Origin: a virus
IMG/VR virus record: IMGVR_UViG_3300042197_000592
Coordinates: 1-41,619 of that record
Direction: 5' to 3' (one strand)
DNA: 41,619 bases
In this document: positions 33,501 through 40,721 of the stretch, one piece after another
How the letters are laid out: every line of letters begins with the position of its first letter
Position numbering within the stretch: the stretch's first letter is position 1
Notes under the pieces: generated by a model
Told to the model about the DNA's origin: nothing
The model's database searches: none
The model's input: only the letters and a program-made list of their open reading frames with translations
Position numbers and translations under genes: made by a program

Positions 33501-33715
33501 GAGATTACGCAAAAGAATACCGAGAATATCACAGCAAGCCCGACCAGGTTAAAAACAGGGCTATGCGAAACGCCGCTAGACGGCTTATGATTAAAAAGCA
33601 CGGAAAGGAAGCCCTAAAAGGGAAAGACGTTGACCATTCTGACGGAAACCCAAGGAATAACGGAAGGGCTAACTTAAAGATTACTTCAATAAGCTACAAT
33701 AGAGCTAAAAAATAA
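33497..33715 (+). CDS. Small HNH-nuclease-like protein (72 aa)
   Basis: A basic protein whose second half, KGKDVDHSDGNPRNNGRANL followed by SYNRA, has the DxDH.DGNP.NN...NL pattern of short HNH domains, with His and Asn residues in place. The N-terminus (MRDYAKEYREYHSKPDQVKNR) is a basic helix. It overlaps the previous gene by four bases (ATGA). HNH proteins beside terminase genes help packaging in some tailed phages; here one sits just before the large terminase. Activity is not certain because the protein is short. Confidence 0.68.
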   Translation: MRDYAKEYREYHSKPDQVKNRAMRNAARRLMIKKHGKEALKGKDVDHSDGNPRNNGRANLKITSISYNRAKK

Positions 33716-33864
33716 TGAAGTTTCACAAGTTTGGTAAGTGGAAAACAGCCCCTTACGGAAAAAAGGTAACTAAAGAGCAAGAAGAAGCCATTATTGCCAA
33801 ATACGATTGGGATTACGCCATAAAAGCGGTAAAAGAAGGTCGAAAAAGAGCTAAAAAGCGGTAA
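33715..33864 (+). CDS. Hypothetical basic protein (49 aa)
   Basis: The ATG shares an A with the previous stop (TAATG). The product is lysine-rich (FHKFGKWKTAPYGKKVT ... GRKRAKKR at the end), so it may bind DNA. It is the last gene before a 127-base gap with two hairpins. No family recognised. Confidence 0.5.
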   Translation: MKFHKFGKWKTAPYGKKVTKEQEEAIIAKYDWDYAIKAVKEGRKRAKKR

Positions 33865-33991
33865 AAACGCTGGTATTTTGAGTTATTTACAAAATACTCA
33901 CATTGATTTTCAATAACTTACGTTTTGTTTACAGGTTTAATCCTATAAACATTGACCCTTTCGCACAATCGAGGCTAAATTTCTTACAAAA
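33865..33991. promoter_or_regulatory. Intergenic region with two hairpins before the large terminase
   Basis: Hairpin 1 has GTATTTTG at 33873-33880 pairing with CAAAATAC at 33890-33897 (8 pairs). Hairpin 2 has GTTTAcAGG at 33927-33935 pairing with CCTaTAAAC at 33942-33950 (one mismatch). Neither is followed by a T run, so they are more likely promoter, RNA-processing or control elements than terminators. There is no ribosome site before the terminase ATG. Confidence 0.5.
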
Positions 33992-35668
33992 ATGGATATA
34001 GACCCCCGCCTAAAGGATTTTCGTAATTTTTTGTATATTGTCTGGAAGCATCTTCATTTACCAGACCCAACCCCTATTCAATACGATATTGCAAACAAAA
34101 TTCAAAACGGACCAAAACGGCAAGTTGTAGAGGCGTTTCGAGGGGTGGGTAAAAGCTGGATTACTTCTGCCTTTGTTGTTCACCAGTTATTGCTAGACCC
34201 TACCCTTAACTTTCTTGTTGTGTCTGCCAGCAAAAACCGAGCAGACGATTTTTCAACATTTACCCTTCGGCTTATTCAAGAAATACCCATTCTTCAGCAT
34301 CTTATCCCAAAAGAGACACAGCGTAGCTCCAAGATTGCTTTTGACGTTGGACCCGCCCCTGCCGCTCACGCCCCCAGCGTAAAGAGTGTCGGTATTACAG
34401 GACAGATTACTGGAAGCCGTGCAGACGTGGTTATTGCCGATGACGTGGAAAGCTTAAACAACTCCCTAACTCAAGGTATGCGGGACAGGTTGGGTGAAAC
34501 CATCAAGGAGTTTGAGGCCGTTTTAAAGCCAAGCGGACGCATTCTTTTCTTAGGCACTCCGCAGACCGAGATGAGCATTTACAACCAGCTTCCAGAGCGA
34601 GGCTACGAAGTTCAAATATGGCCTTCGAGGTATCCAACAACTGCTCAGATGTCTGGGTATGGAAATCGGCTTGCTCCGACAATTTCAAAAAGTCTTGAGG
34701 ATGATCCTTCATTGGCTGGTAAACCTACTGATCCGTTGCGTTTCAATGAGGACGATCTGCTTGAACGTGAGCTTTCCTACGGCAAAACTGGGTTTGCCTT
34801 GCAGTTTATGTTGGATACTAGGTTATCTGACATAGATCGTTACCCATTAAAGTTATCCGATTTAATTGTAATGGCAATCAACCCCGAACTTGGACCAAGC
34901 AAAGTCGTATGGGCAACCAGCCCCGAACTGGCTTGGAACGACCTGCCTTGCGTTGGTTTGGCTGGGGACAGGTACTACAGACCGATGCAGACCATTGGTG
35001 AATGGACTCCCTACACAGGATCGGTGATGGCTATAGACCCATCTGGCCGAGGCAAGGATGAGACAGGGTATGCAGTTGTCAAGATGCTAAACGGCCAGTT
35101 GTTTTTGACGGCTTCTGGTGGTTTTCGGGAAGGCTACAAAACCGAGAATCTTGAGATTTTGGCAAACGTGGCAAAACAACACAAAGTTAACTACATCATT
35201 GTGGAAGCCAACTTTGGAGACGGAATGTTTAGCCAGTTGCTTAAGCCTGTATTGGGAAAAATCTACCCTTGCACGATTGAAGAGGTACGCCACAGCCAAC
35301 AAAAGGAAAAGCGCATTATAGACACTTTAGAGCCTGTATTAAATCAACACAGGTTAATTATAGATGCCAAGGTCATAGATGCCGATTACAAGTCAACCGC
35401 AAGCCTAGCCAGCGAAATTAAAGCCCAGTATCAGCTATTTTATCAGCTTTCCAGACTCACCAGGGACAGAGGCTCCCTTAGTCGGGATGACCGCCTTGAT
35501 GCCCTTTCTATGGCTGTGGGATACTGGGTGGAGCAAATGGCTAGAGACGTGGATATGGCTGTAAAAGAAGCCTATGCCGAAAAACTGGAAAAGGAGCTAG
35601 ATACTTTTATGGATTCCATTTTTAAGTTGCAAGGGGGCAAAAAGCAGACAACTTGGATGAAAGTATGA
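33992..35668 (+). CDS. Terminase large subunit (T7 gp19-like, 558 aa)
   Basis: Packaging motor and nuclease. ATPase: Walker A-type RGVGKS at 50-55 and Walker B VVIADDVE with Asp150/Asp151, plus the coupling segment ILFLGTPQTE. Nuclease domain: Asp349 in AIDPSGRGKDETG and a later acidic DDRLDALSMAVGYW. Length 558 against T7 586. The family is clear. No ribosome site precedes the ATG, so translation may depend on the leader described upstream. The next gene starts in its stop codon. Confidence 0.97.
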   Translation: MDIDPRLKDFRNFLYIVWKHLHLPDPTPIQYDIANKIQNGPKRQVVEAFRGVGKSWITSAFVVHQLLLDPTLNFLVVSASKNRADDFSTFTLRLIQEIPILQHLIPKETQRSSKIAFDVGPAPAAHAPSVKSVGITGQITGSRADVVIADDVESLNNSLTQGMRDRLGETIKEFEAVLKPSGRILFLGTPQTEMSIYNQLPERGYEVQIWPSRYPTTAQMSGYGNRLAPTISKSLEDDPSLAGKPTDPLRFNEDDLLERELSYGKTGFALQFMLDTRLSDIDRYPLKLSDLIVMAINPELGPSKVVWATSPELAWNDLPCVGLAGDRYYRPMQTIGEWTPYTGSVMAIDPSGRGKDETGYAVVKMLNGQLFLTASGGFREGYKTENLEILANVAKQHKVNYIIVEANFGDGMFSQLLKPVLGKIYPCTIEEVRHSQQKEKRIIDTLEPVLNQHRLIIDAKVIDADYKSTASLASEIKAQYQLFYQLSRLTRDRGSLSRDDRLDALSMAVGYWVEQMARDVDMAVKEAYAEKLEKELDTFMDSIFKLQGGKKQTTWMKV

Positions 35669-36612
35669 GAACACAGGTAGGGGACATCGTACCAAACAGC
35701 CATCGGTCAGTTATGAACAATTTTGAGCAATACAGCACCAAACGCACCCCACGTAAGCGGGTAGAGCCTATGCCGCTACGCCAGCCTGTACAGCAACCTA
35801 CCCAACCCCAGCAACTCACCCAGCCAGAACCCGATGCCAGCCTCTCTATTGAGGATCAAGAGCGTCAACTGGTGTTTAAGACTATGCTAGGGTCTGAAAT
35901 TAAGAATGTGCTTGCCGAGGCTTTAAAAGGGGCAAATTTAGCGCAGGGAACAGTTCAAAACAGCGTTTCAACGGCTGGTAGTGTCCCCACAGCGACCCAA
36001 AGCGCATATACAGGCACAGACCCCCTTTATTTGCGAAATGCTCGCCTTCTGGCTGGAACCAACCAATCCTTAAGCCAGGAACAGCAATTTGCTATGCGTA
36101 AGTTCGTCCAGAACTACCAGACCAATAAAGCTCGCTATGAGGCCGTAGCCCAAAAAACCGATATGCCCCCAGAGCTTATTGCCGCCCTGCATTGGCGGGA
36201 AAGCACAGGCAACTTTGGCACATACCTTCACCAAGGCGACCCGCTAGGCCAACCCGCACGGCGTATCCCCAACAATATCCCTGTATTCAACGATTGGGAA
36301 AGTGCCGCCATCCACGCCATAAACCTTAAAAAAGGCATTCAGCAACGTTTTGGTATTACCAAGGCCACAGGCCAAAGCGACCCTGCCGCCCTGTCCACTT
36401 ACGCCGAGTACTACAACGGCAAAGGCTACTTTAACAAAAGCCGTCCCTCTCCCTACGTCTTTAGCGGTACTTCCAGCTACCAATCGGGCAAGTACGTGGC
36501 AGACGGCAAGTACGATCCAAATGCTGTTGACAGGCAACTTGGGGTTTATAGTATGCTAAGTGATCTGTGGAGCCTCAATAGCCCCAAACCAGCCGTTGCT
36601 GGCTCCCAGTAA
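35665..36612 (+). CDS. Lysozyme/transglycosylase-like protein (315 aa)
   Basis: The C-terminal half (from about residue 160) has a lysozyme-like fold signature: PPELIAALHWRESTGNFGTY, with the likely catalytic Glu179, then HQGDPLGQPAR and a helical domain ending in VDRQLGVYSMLSDLW. The N-terminal third is proline- and glutamine-rich (about residues 35-55) and lacks a signal peptide or membrane segment. It may be the endolysin, or a virion-borne enzyme that replaces the missing transglycosylase of gp16. ATG 35665 overlaps the terminase stop (ATGA); a TTG at 35653 is an in-frame alternative. Confidence 0.8.
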   Translation: MRTQVGDIVPNSHRSVMNNFEQYSTKRTPRKRVEPMPLRQPVQQPTQPQQLTQPEPDASLSIEDQERQLVFKTMLGSEIKNVLAEALKGANLAQGTVQNSVSTAGSVPTATQSAYTGTDPLYLRNARLLAGTNQSLSQEQQFAMRKFVQNYQTNKARYEAVAQKTDMPPELIAALHWRESTGNFGTYLHQGDPLGQPARRIPNNIPVFNDWESAAIHAINLKKGIQQRFGITKATGQSDPAALSTYAEYYNGKGYFNKSRPSPYVFSGTSSYQSGKYVADGKYDPNAVDRQLGVYSMLSDLWSLNSPKPAVAGSQ

Positions 36613-36624
36613 AAGGAGCTAAAA

Positions 36625-36828
36625 ATGAAAAAGTATATTATATTGGCGGTACTGATGCTTACCCCCACCCTCAACGCACAGGAGACGATGCGAGCCAACT
36701 GGGTGGGGAACCTACAGGACGAATCGGGTACAATTCGGTATTTTAAAGGTAGCATCCGAGGCGTGGGCTGGATTAGCGCAGACAATGTTAGCGGTATGGA
36801 AAAGTACACGCCTAACCCGCTTCGGTAA
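36625..36828 (+). CDS. Small secreted protein with signal peptide (67 aa)
   Basis: AAAAGGAG precedes the ATG. The N-terminus MKKYIILAVLMLTPTLNAQE is a typical Sec signal with a probable cut after LNA, leaving about 49 residues in the periplasm (GSIRGVGWISADNVSGM...). No cysteine or lipobox is present. A role in lysis or superinfection exclusion is possible by location, but no family was recognised. Confidence 0.7.
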   Translation: MKKYIILAVLMLTPTLNAQETMRANWVGNLQDESGTIRYFKGSIRGVGWISADNVSGMEKYTPNPLR

Positions 36829-36837
36829 GAAAGCCTG

Positions 36838-37113
36838 TTGAAATTTTCAGATAACTTTCAAGGTCGCTCTCGCGAACTGAAAGTCTACAACGGCAGGGTC
36901 AAGATATACGTGGACGGCATCGTTATGTTCACGTTTAACCAAATAGATTTTAAAGGCTGGTACGCCTATAAGGACGATCACTCCCTTTACGGAATAGACA
37001 TTTACCTGGTCGAATCCAGCGGCGGGTCGGGCGGGTCAACCATTATGCAAATTTCCTTTAAGACTAAGGAGAATTGGCTAGGGGTTCTGGAGCTTTTAGA
37101 CAGGTACTTATAA
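36838..37113 (+). CDS. Hypothetical protein at the end of the late region (91 aa)
   Basis: Starts at TTG nine bases after the previous stop, with only AAGAAAG as a possible ribosome site. The product is beta-rich (VKIYVDGIVMFTFNQIDF, SLYGIDIYLVES) with a flexible SSGGSGGS linker. It is the last gene before the long non-coding tract. Function unknown. Confidence 0.6.
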   Translation: MKFSDNFQGRSRELKVYNGRVKIYVDGIVMFTFNQIDFKGWYAYKDDHSLYGIDIYLVESSGGSGGSTIMQISFKTKENWLGVLELLDRYL

Positions 37114-37147
37114 CCCCCATTCCCCTTCGGGGAGACCGACAATCCAA

Positions 37148-37175
37148 TCAATAGGTTGTCCCCTCTGATAATACT
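37148..37175. repeat. 28-base repeat, copy in the non-coding tract
   Basis: Same element as at 14442-14469, with one mismatch. It lies shortly after the last late gene. Here it is not in a reading frame, so its conservation with the scaffold copy is not explained by protein coding. Confidence 0.85.
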
Positions 37176-37395
37176 TAAGGTATGCTTTGGGTATCCCAAG
37201 GTTGTTAATCCTTTTTATTATCCTTTGTACTCTTTTGTGTCTTTTTACACCTAATTTAGTTTGTGAGGGAGGTCTAAATTTAGAGAGTCCAAGGAGGGAG
37301 GTTTTACCTTTAGCTTACCTTTAGATAGCTTTGTAAAAGGCTATTAAAGGATGTAAAGGAGTAAAGAAATAAGATAAACCTTAATTAAACTTTAA

Positions 37396-37412
37396 GTTAT
37401 CCTTTCGATAAC
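37396..37412. promoter_or_regulatory. Short perfect hairpin in the genome-end tract
   Basis: GTTATC pairs with GATAAC around a CTTTC loop. A second weak stem AGCC/GGCT follows at 37422-37435. There is no T run. Possibly a control or packaging element before the small gene at 37502. Confidence 0.45.
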
Positions 37413-37501
37413 CGACTAAATAGCCTCTAGCGGCTTGTAGGGGGTGTGGAAAGATAAGGCTTAATGAATGCTTTTTGTAACCAAAAGGAGTAACTCATTA
37501 A

Positions 37502-37681
37502 ATGAAAAACAATGAAAGTATTGGGACAAAGGTTGCCGAATCAAATCGCCAGCTTATGCAAAGGGAAAAACTTAAGAAGCTTTTGGGTTTGTCCAAGCTT
37601 TATCCCGAAAAGGGCTGGGAAGAGGAAATTAGGAAACAACCAGTTTATACTACAGGTGTGTCTTTTAGCGGTGGCCAATAG
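37502..37681 (+). CDS. Hypothetical small protein (59 aa)
   Basis: The ATG lies 10-11 bases after AAAGGAG. The product (MKNNESIGTKVAESNRQLMQ...) is basic and mostly helical, with a LLGLSKLYPEKGWEEE segment and a glycine/serine-rich end. It stands alone between two non-coding tracts, perhaps the first gene of an early transcript. A longer overlapping frame from 37512 is judged a shadow because it lacks the ribosome site. Confidence 0.55.
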   Translation: MKNNESIGTKVAESNRQLMQREKLKKLLGLSKLYPEKGWEEEIRKQPVYTTGVSFSGGQ

Positions 37682-38279
37682 TATCAATGTTTTCAATCTT
37701 TACACGTCTTAAACAACGTGTTAAAATTTCCCAAATATTTTGGCAAAAAAATCTGAGCGAGTGTACATCGTAGAATTTTCCTGGTTCCCCCCATACCCCC
37801 TTATTTGCTCCTAACTTTAACGATAAAGCGGGGGTCGCCCCATTCACTATCTGACCTAACTCGTTGACATTCAACAACTAGAAACGGACTCCAAATCCCT
37901 TTTTCTCCGTTGCCTAAAACTTTATTGGTTTATGTCTTTTACCCCCTGCAAAAAGACCAGACCCAGAGCAACTAGAAAAGCAGGGGCAACCCTCAAAACA
38001 CGACCCAGACCGCCCACAACTATCATCCGACTATCACCAAACCCAAACCCCCACGCAATCGAGCGGAAAAGCCCCTAGAAACGCTTAAGGGGTCGAATAG
38101 GTAGAGGACAGCGGAGAGCGGAAAAACTTAAGAAAACCTAATGAGCGAGCAATTAAAAACTAATACCCTATCACCTGGGCAAAAAGACTTGCTCTTTTTT
38201 CATTCTGTAGTAAATTGAAAACACAAGGGCAGAAGCAGAGGAGCCGAACCCTTGCAACGTTAGCAGAGGAGAAAAAAAA
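37682..38279. other. Non-coding tract, C/A-rich and G-poor in part
   Basis: No convincing gene in 598 bases. It contains a 7-base inverted repeat CCCCTGC (37943-37949) / GCAGGGG (37980-37986), a strongly C/A-rich, G-poor stretch about 37985-38055 whose complement reads G5-TTT-G3-TTT-G2, a CCCCT/AGGGG stem near 38080, and a terminator-like hairpin at 38181. The 3' end has AGAGGAG before the amidoligase. A weak promoter TTGCTC-16-TAAATT (38189-38216) could start that operon. Confidence 0.45.
38181..38200. terminator. A/T-rich terminator-like hairpin, possibly bidirectional
   Basis: AAAAAGA at 38181-38187 pairs with TCTTTTT at 38193-38199 around CTTGC, with a T run on the 3' side and an A run on the 5' side. 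It would isolate the amidoligase operon from upstream transcription, but the stem is weak. Confidence 0.45.
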
Positions 38280-39278
38280 ATGAGACTACTCGACCACGCA
38301 CTAGAAAAGGTAGGATTCAACCCCGAACGAATCCCGCTGAACCGCCACGACATCCACGCCATTCGACATTATTTGAAGAGAGGTGGAAATCTGGACTTAA
38401 ACACTACAGGACAAAAAATAGGTTTGGAAAACCTGCAAAGGCTGAAAGAAGCCAGAAGCCTTTTTAATATGGTCACAAGGCGGCTTTCTCTTGTTCCAGA
38501 GGATCGGTTGACGATGCGATGCCCCGAAAACTTCCGCACCCTCGGAAGCTTGCGGACGCTTTTCGGTATCCGTACGCATTTTGGAAAACTGGTAGGGGTG
38601 GAAATTGAGTTTTTCCACAACGAATCCCTTCGAAACCTTCATCCCATCGTCTCACTCGGACAGGATGGGAGCATTCGCACCCCAGACGATGAGCGGGACG
38701 ATGACGGCGAGATCGTCACACGTTGGCGAGCGTCCGAGGCACGTCTTGTATATGTCAAAGGTATTTCAGAAAACCGCTTGGAAAACCTATGCCGTCAAAT
38801 CCGAAACGCTGGCGGGCTTGTCAACGATTCTTGCGGGCTTCACGTTCATTTTGACCAGCGGGACGTGACAAGGCAGGGGGCGTATGCCAGAGCCATCCGT
38901 CTTACTCACTCACTATCATTCCTAAAATTGATGGTTCCCAAGTCTCGGACGAAAAACAACACGTACTGCAAGATCAATCCAGCGGGAACGCTCAATTCCT
39001 CGGACAGATACTACGCCGTAAATTGGTGCAGTTGGCTTGAACATAAAACAATCGAGGTGCGCTTGCACAGCGGGACAACATCAGCGGAGAAGATCAAAAA
39101 CTGGGTCGAGATTCTGGACGCTTGCCAGCGTCACACCATCCCAGACTTCACCGCTTTTATGGCATCCCCGCACGTTTCGATGAAAGCGAAGGTATGGGCA
39201 ATCAATCGCATTCGTAAATTCAACCCAGAAAGTCTGGATGGATTCGAGGGGACGCACCACGAAGGGTCAGAACAATAA
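38280..39278 (+). CDS. Amidoligase-family enzyme (332 aa)
   Basis: Predicted amidoligase of the glutamine-synthetase-like (COOH-NH2 ligase) fold, which joins a carboxyl to an amine using ATP. Family features: VGVEIEFF with Glu108/Glu110, SLGQDGSI, the conserved SCGLHVHFDQRDV with His188/His190, MVPKSRTKNNTYCK, YYAVNWCSWLEHKTIEVRLHSGT and EKIKNWVEILDAC. The N-terminal 95 residues are a separate helical part. AGAGGAG precedes the ATG. The gene is GC-richer and uses more C-ending codons than the phage core, suggesting separate origin. Its neighbour is a class II glutamine amidotransferase, the known partner of such enzymes. The substrate is unknown. Confidence 0.88.
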   Translation: MRLLDHALEKVGFNPERIPLNRHDIHAIRHYLKRGGNLDLNTTGQKIGLENLQRLKEARSLFNMVTRRLSLVPEDRLTMRCPENFRTLGSLRTLFGIRTHFGKLVGVEIEFFHNESLRNLHPIVSLGQDGSIRTPDDERDDDGEIVTRWRASEARLVYVKGISENRLENLCRQIRNAGGLVNDSCGLHVHFDQRDVTRQGAYARAIRLTHSLSFLKLMVPKSRTKNNTYCKINPAGTLNSSDRYYAVNWCSWLEHKTIEVRLHSGTTSAEKIKNWVEILDACQRHTIPDFTAFMASPHVSMKAKVWAINRIRKFNPESLDGFEGTHHEGSEQ

Positions 39279-39299
39279 ACCAGAAAGGAAAAAAACAAT

Positions 39300-40112
39300 A
39301 TGTGCCTTGCAATCGTAAAAAAAGCTAACGCAACACTCAACCTTGACGAGATGAAGGAAGCATCCATCAGCAACCCGCACGGCTTCGGGGTCGCTTGGAC
39401 GGACGGCAAACGTCTTCGATGTTTTCGGACGATGAAAAAAACGGAGCTTTTTGACCGCCTCAAAAAGTTGACCGCCTACCCTGCTATTGTTCACTTCCGC
39501 TTCGCCACTCACGGAACGAAAACGGAGGAGAATTGTCACCCATTCAGAATTAATAAAAGCACGGCGATGATTCATAATGGCATCATAGATATAAAATGCC
39601 GAGACGCTTCACGCTCGGACACTTGGCACTTTGTCGAAGACATAGTGAAACCATTAGAGGCGATGAGTCACGGACAATTCATCTATTCCCCAGAGGGTCA
39701 AGAGTTGCTCGCAAAGTATGTCGGCGGCGGGTCGAAACTCTGTTTCCTAAACTGGAAGGGTGAAGTTGTTATCGTCAACGAATCGGCGGGACATTGGCGG
39801 GAAAACGTTTGGTACTCGAATTGTTCCTATGAAAAGCGGAGCATCGTCAGCGTACCCGCAAAGGGTTTCGCCTATTACGATGACGATTCAGACTATTACG
39901 GCGAGTATGCCCCTAGTTATTTGAACTACAGAAAGCACAAGCGGAGAACGTGGAGAGATTCAGCACCCGCCAAGATGGGCGAGATTCAGCGGGAACTATA
40001 CGGACAAGAGGCGACACTAGCAGAGCAAGCCGAAAAACACATCGAGGAACAAACGATTCGAGAATATGAAAGCCAAAACTTTCACCAGACGGAAGGCGGG
40101 GGACTTCTATGA
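39300..40112 (+). CDS. Class II glutamine amidotransferase-like protein (270 aa)
   Basis: Ntn-hydrolase of the GATase II type that would release ammonia from glutamine. After Met removal Cys2 (MCLAIVKK) is the nucleophile. Further motifs: HGFGVAW, the AIVHFRFATHGTKTEENCHPF block, and AMIHNGI, all classical for the glutaminase pocket. The last 90 residues (SDYYGEYAPSYLNYRKHKRR...) are charged and unlike the family core. It lies 21 bases after the amidoligase with AAAGGA before the ATG, so the two are co-transcribed. Ammonia may be passed to the amidoligase or, more simply, the domain may cut an amide made by it. Confidence 0.9.
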   Translation: MCLAIVKKANATLNLDEMKEASISNPHGFGVAWTDGKRLRCFRTMKKTELFDRLKKLTAYPAIVHFRFATHGTKTEENCHPFRINKSTAMIHNGIIDIKCRDASRSDTWHFVEDIVKPLEAMSHGQFIYSPEGQELLAKYVGGGSKLCFLNWKGEVVIVNESAGHWRENVWYSNCSYEKRSIVSVPAKGFAYYDDDSDYYGEYAPSYLNYRKHKRRTWRDSAPAKMGEIQRELYGQEATLAEQAEKHIEEQTIREYESQNFHQTEGGGLL

Positions 40113-40189
40113 TTCCCGAATACCTTTTCTTCCTAGTCAACGTCACAGCGTGGGTAATTCTCGCAGTCGGCTTTTTTAACAACCGATAG
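40109..40189 (+). CDS. Tiny membrane peptide of the amidoligase cassette (26 aa)
   Basis: The ATG overlaps the amidotransferase stop (ATGA). The 26-residue product is nearly all hydrophobic (IPEYLFFLVNVTAWVILAVGFF) with a basic end, NNR, so it should sit in the inner membrane. It is placed just before a strong terminator, so it belongs to this operon. It may tether or report the enzymatic activity at the membrane, but no evidence beyond position exists. Confidence 0.5.
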   Translation: MIPEYLFFLVNVTAWVILAVGFFNNR

Positions 40190-40207
40190 AACCAGCGGGA
40201 AACGAAG

Positions 40208-40241
40208 GCGGGGGGTGGGCGAAAGTCTGCCCCCCGCTTTT
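40208..40241 (+). terminator. Strong Rho-independent terminator
   Basis: A 13-pair stem (40208-40220 with 40225-40237, including GCGGGGGG/CCCCCCGC and three G-U pairs) closes a GAAA tetraloop and is followed by four T. It ends the amidoligase operon and separates it from the early control region. Confidence 0.92.
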
Positions 40242-40440
40242 CATTTGCTCCCAGACCGCCGCCGCCTACGGCCTCCCCTCCGCAAACGGAAACGCCACCC
40301 CACCCCTAGATGACCAGCACCACAAGCGGTTGTGGTCGAAAAACGCCACCCGCCCTCTACTTTACGAAGTAAGAAGAATAAAAAATTACATACTCTGAAA
40401 GGAAGAAAAAAAATAATATATCAAAAGATAATAGATATAT

Positions 40441-40475
40441 ATGATAGTAATATATGATAGTGAAATAATGATAGT
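40441..40475. repeat. Three ATGATAGT iterons
   Basis: Exact copies begin at 40441, 40454 and 40468 (13 and 14 bases apart) in an AT-rich stretch, just before two TTACGTG repeats. Regular spacing near 1.3 helical turns suggests binding of a phage or host protein at an operator or origin. Confidence 0.65.
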
Positions 40476-40611
40476 GGCATTGATTACGTGATGCTGGCGT
40501 TACGTGCTTGCGGCTGGAACCCCTGGGGATCAAAGCAAATGACAAGGCATACCCACAAAGGGATATGTTCTTAACCTACAAAATAAATTTGATAAAAATA
40601 AAAAAATCTTG

Positions 40612-40647
40612 TTGACATACGTGTAGCTGTAGATAAACATATACACG
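40612..40647 (+). promoter_or_regulatory. Candidate early host-type promoter with inverted repeat
   Basis: Perfect -35 TTGACA at 40612-40617, preceded by A/T tracts. The -10 is not clean (AAACAT at a 17-base spacing, GATAAA at 14). CGTGTA (40620-40625) and TACACG (40642-40647) form an inverted repeat spanning the promoter, like an operator. Confidence 0.55.
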
Positions 40648-40721
40648 ATTCGATGCGGGAAAGATTGGCAGAGGAGCTAATTAATCCGCAACAAACGCAA
40701 AGAATCAGAGGAGTCAAAAAA

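Larger units (their letters stand above)
37114..37501. other. Non-coding tract with short CCTTT/AAAGG repeats, candidate genome-end region
   Basis: No gene is seen in 388 bases. A TCCCC/GGGGA hairpin with a TTC loop (37121-37133) follows the last late gene. CCTTT or TCTTT units occur near 37210, 37222, 37231 and 37240, ACCTTTAG at 37306 and 37317, and AAAGG in the other orientation at 37336, 37346, 37355 and (AAAG) 37363, spaced 8-12 bases. T7 has short repeats beside its terminal repeat, so this may flank the physical end. Confidence 0.45.
40242..40721. promoter_or_regulatory. Early control region, non-coding
   Basis: No gene in 480 bases. In order: a GC-rich part, a TACTT/AAGTA hairpin near 40360, an AT-rich stretch with three ATGATAGT copies (40441-40475), two TTACGTG copies 16 bases apart (40484 and 40500), a CCCCTGGGG palindrome (about 40521), an A-tract-rich stretch like an UP element, a TTGACA -35 box, and AGAGGAG before the gene at 40722. 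Likely the start of early transcription and perhaps an origin. Confidence 0.55.

Noticed and set aside
5238-33985. Similar CACAAT(T)CGAGGCTAAA strings in the endonuclease I gene and before the large terminase
   Set aside because: The match needs a gap and is partly explained by codons in one copy; a ten-base core is common by chance at this size.
37665-37877. Minus-strand open frame of 70 codons
   Set aside because: No ribosome site, opposite to all other genes, and it covers the end of a better plus-strand gene and a non-coding tract.
38141-38218. Open frame of 25 codons starting MSEQLKTN
   Set aside because: No ribosome site, and it runs through the terminator-like hairpin at 38181.
40441-40506. 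CRISPR-like array
   Set aside because: Repeats are only 7-8 bases with 5-9 base gaps; they fit protein-binding iterons, not a CRISPR array.
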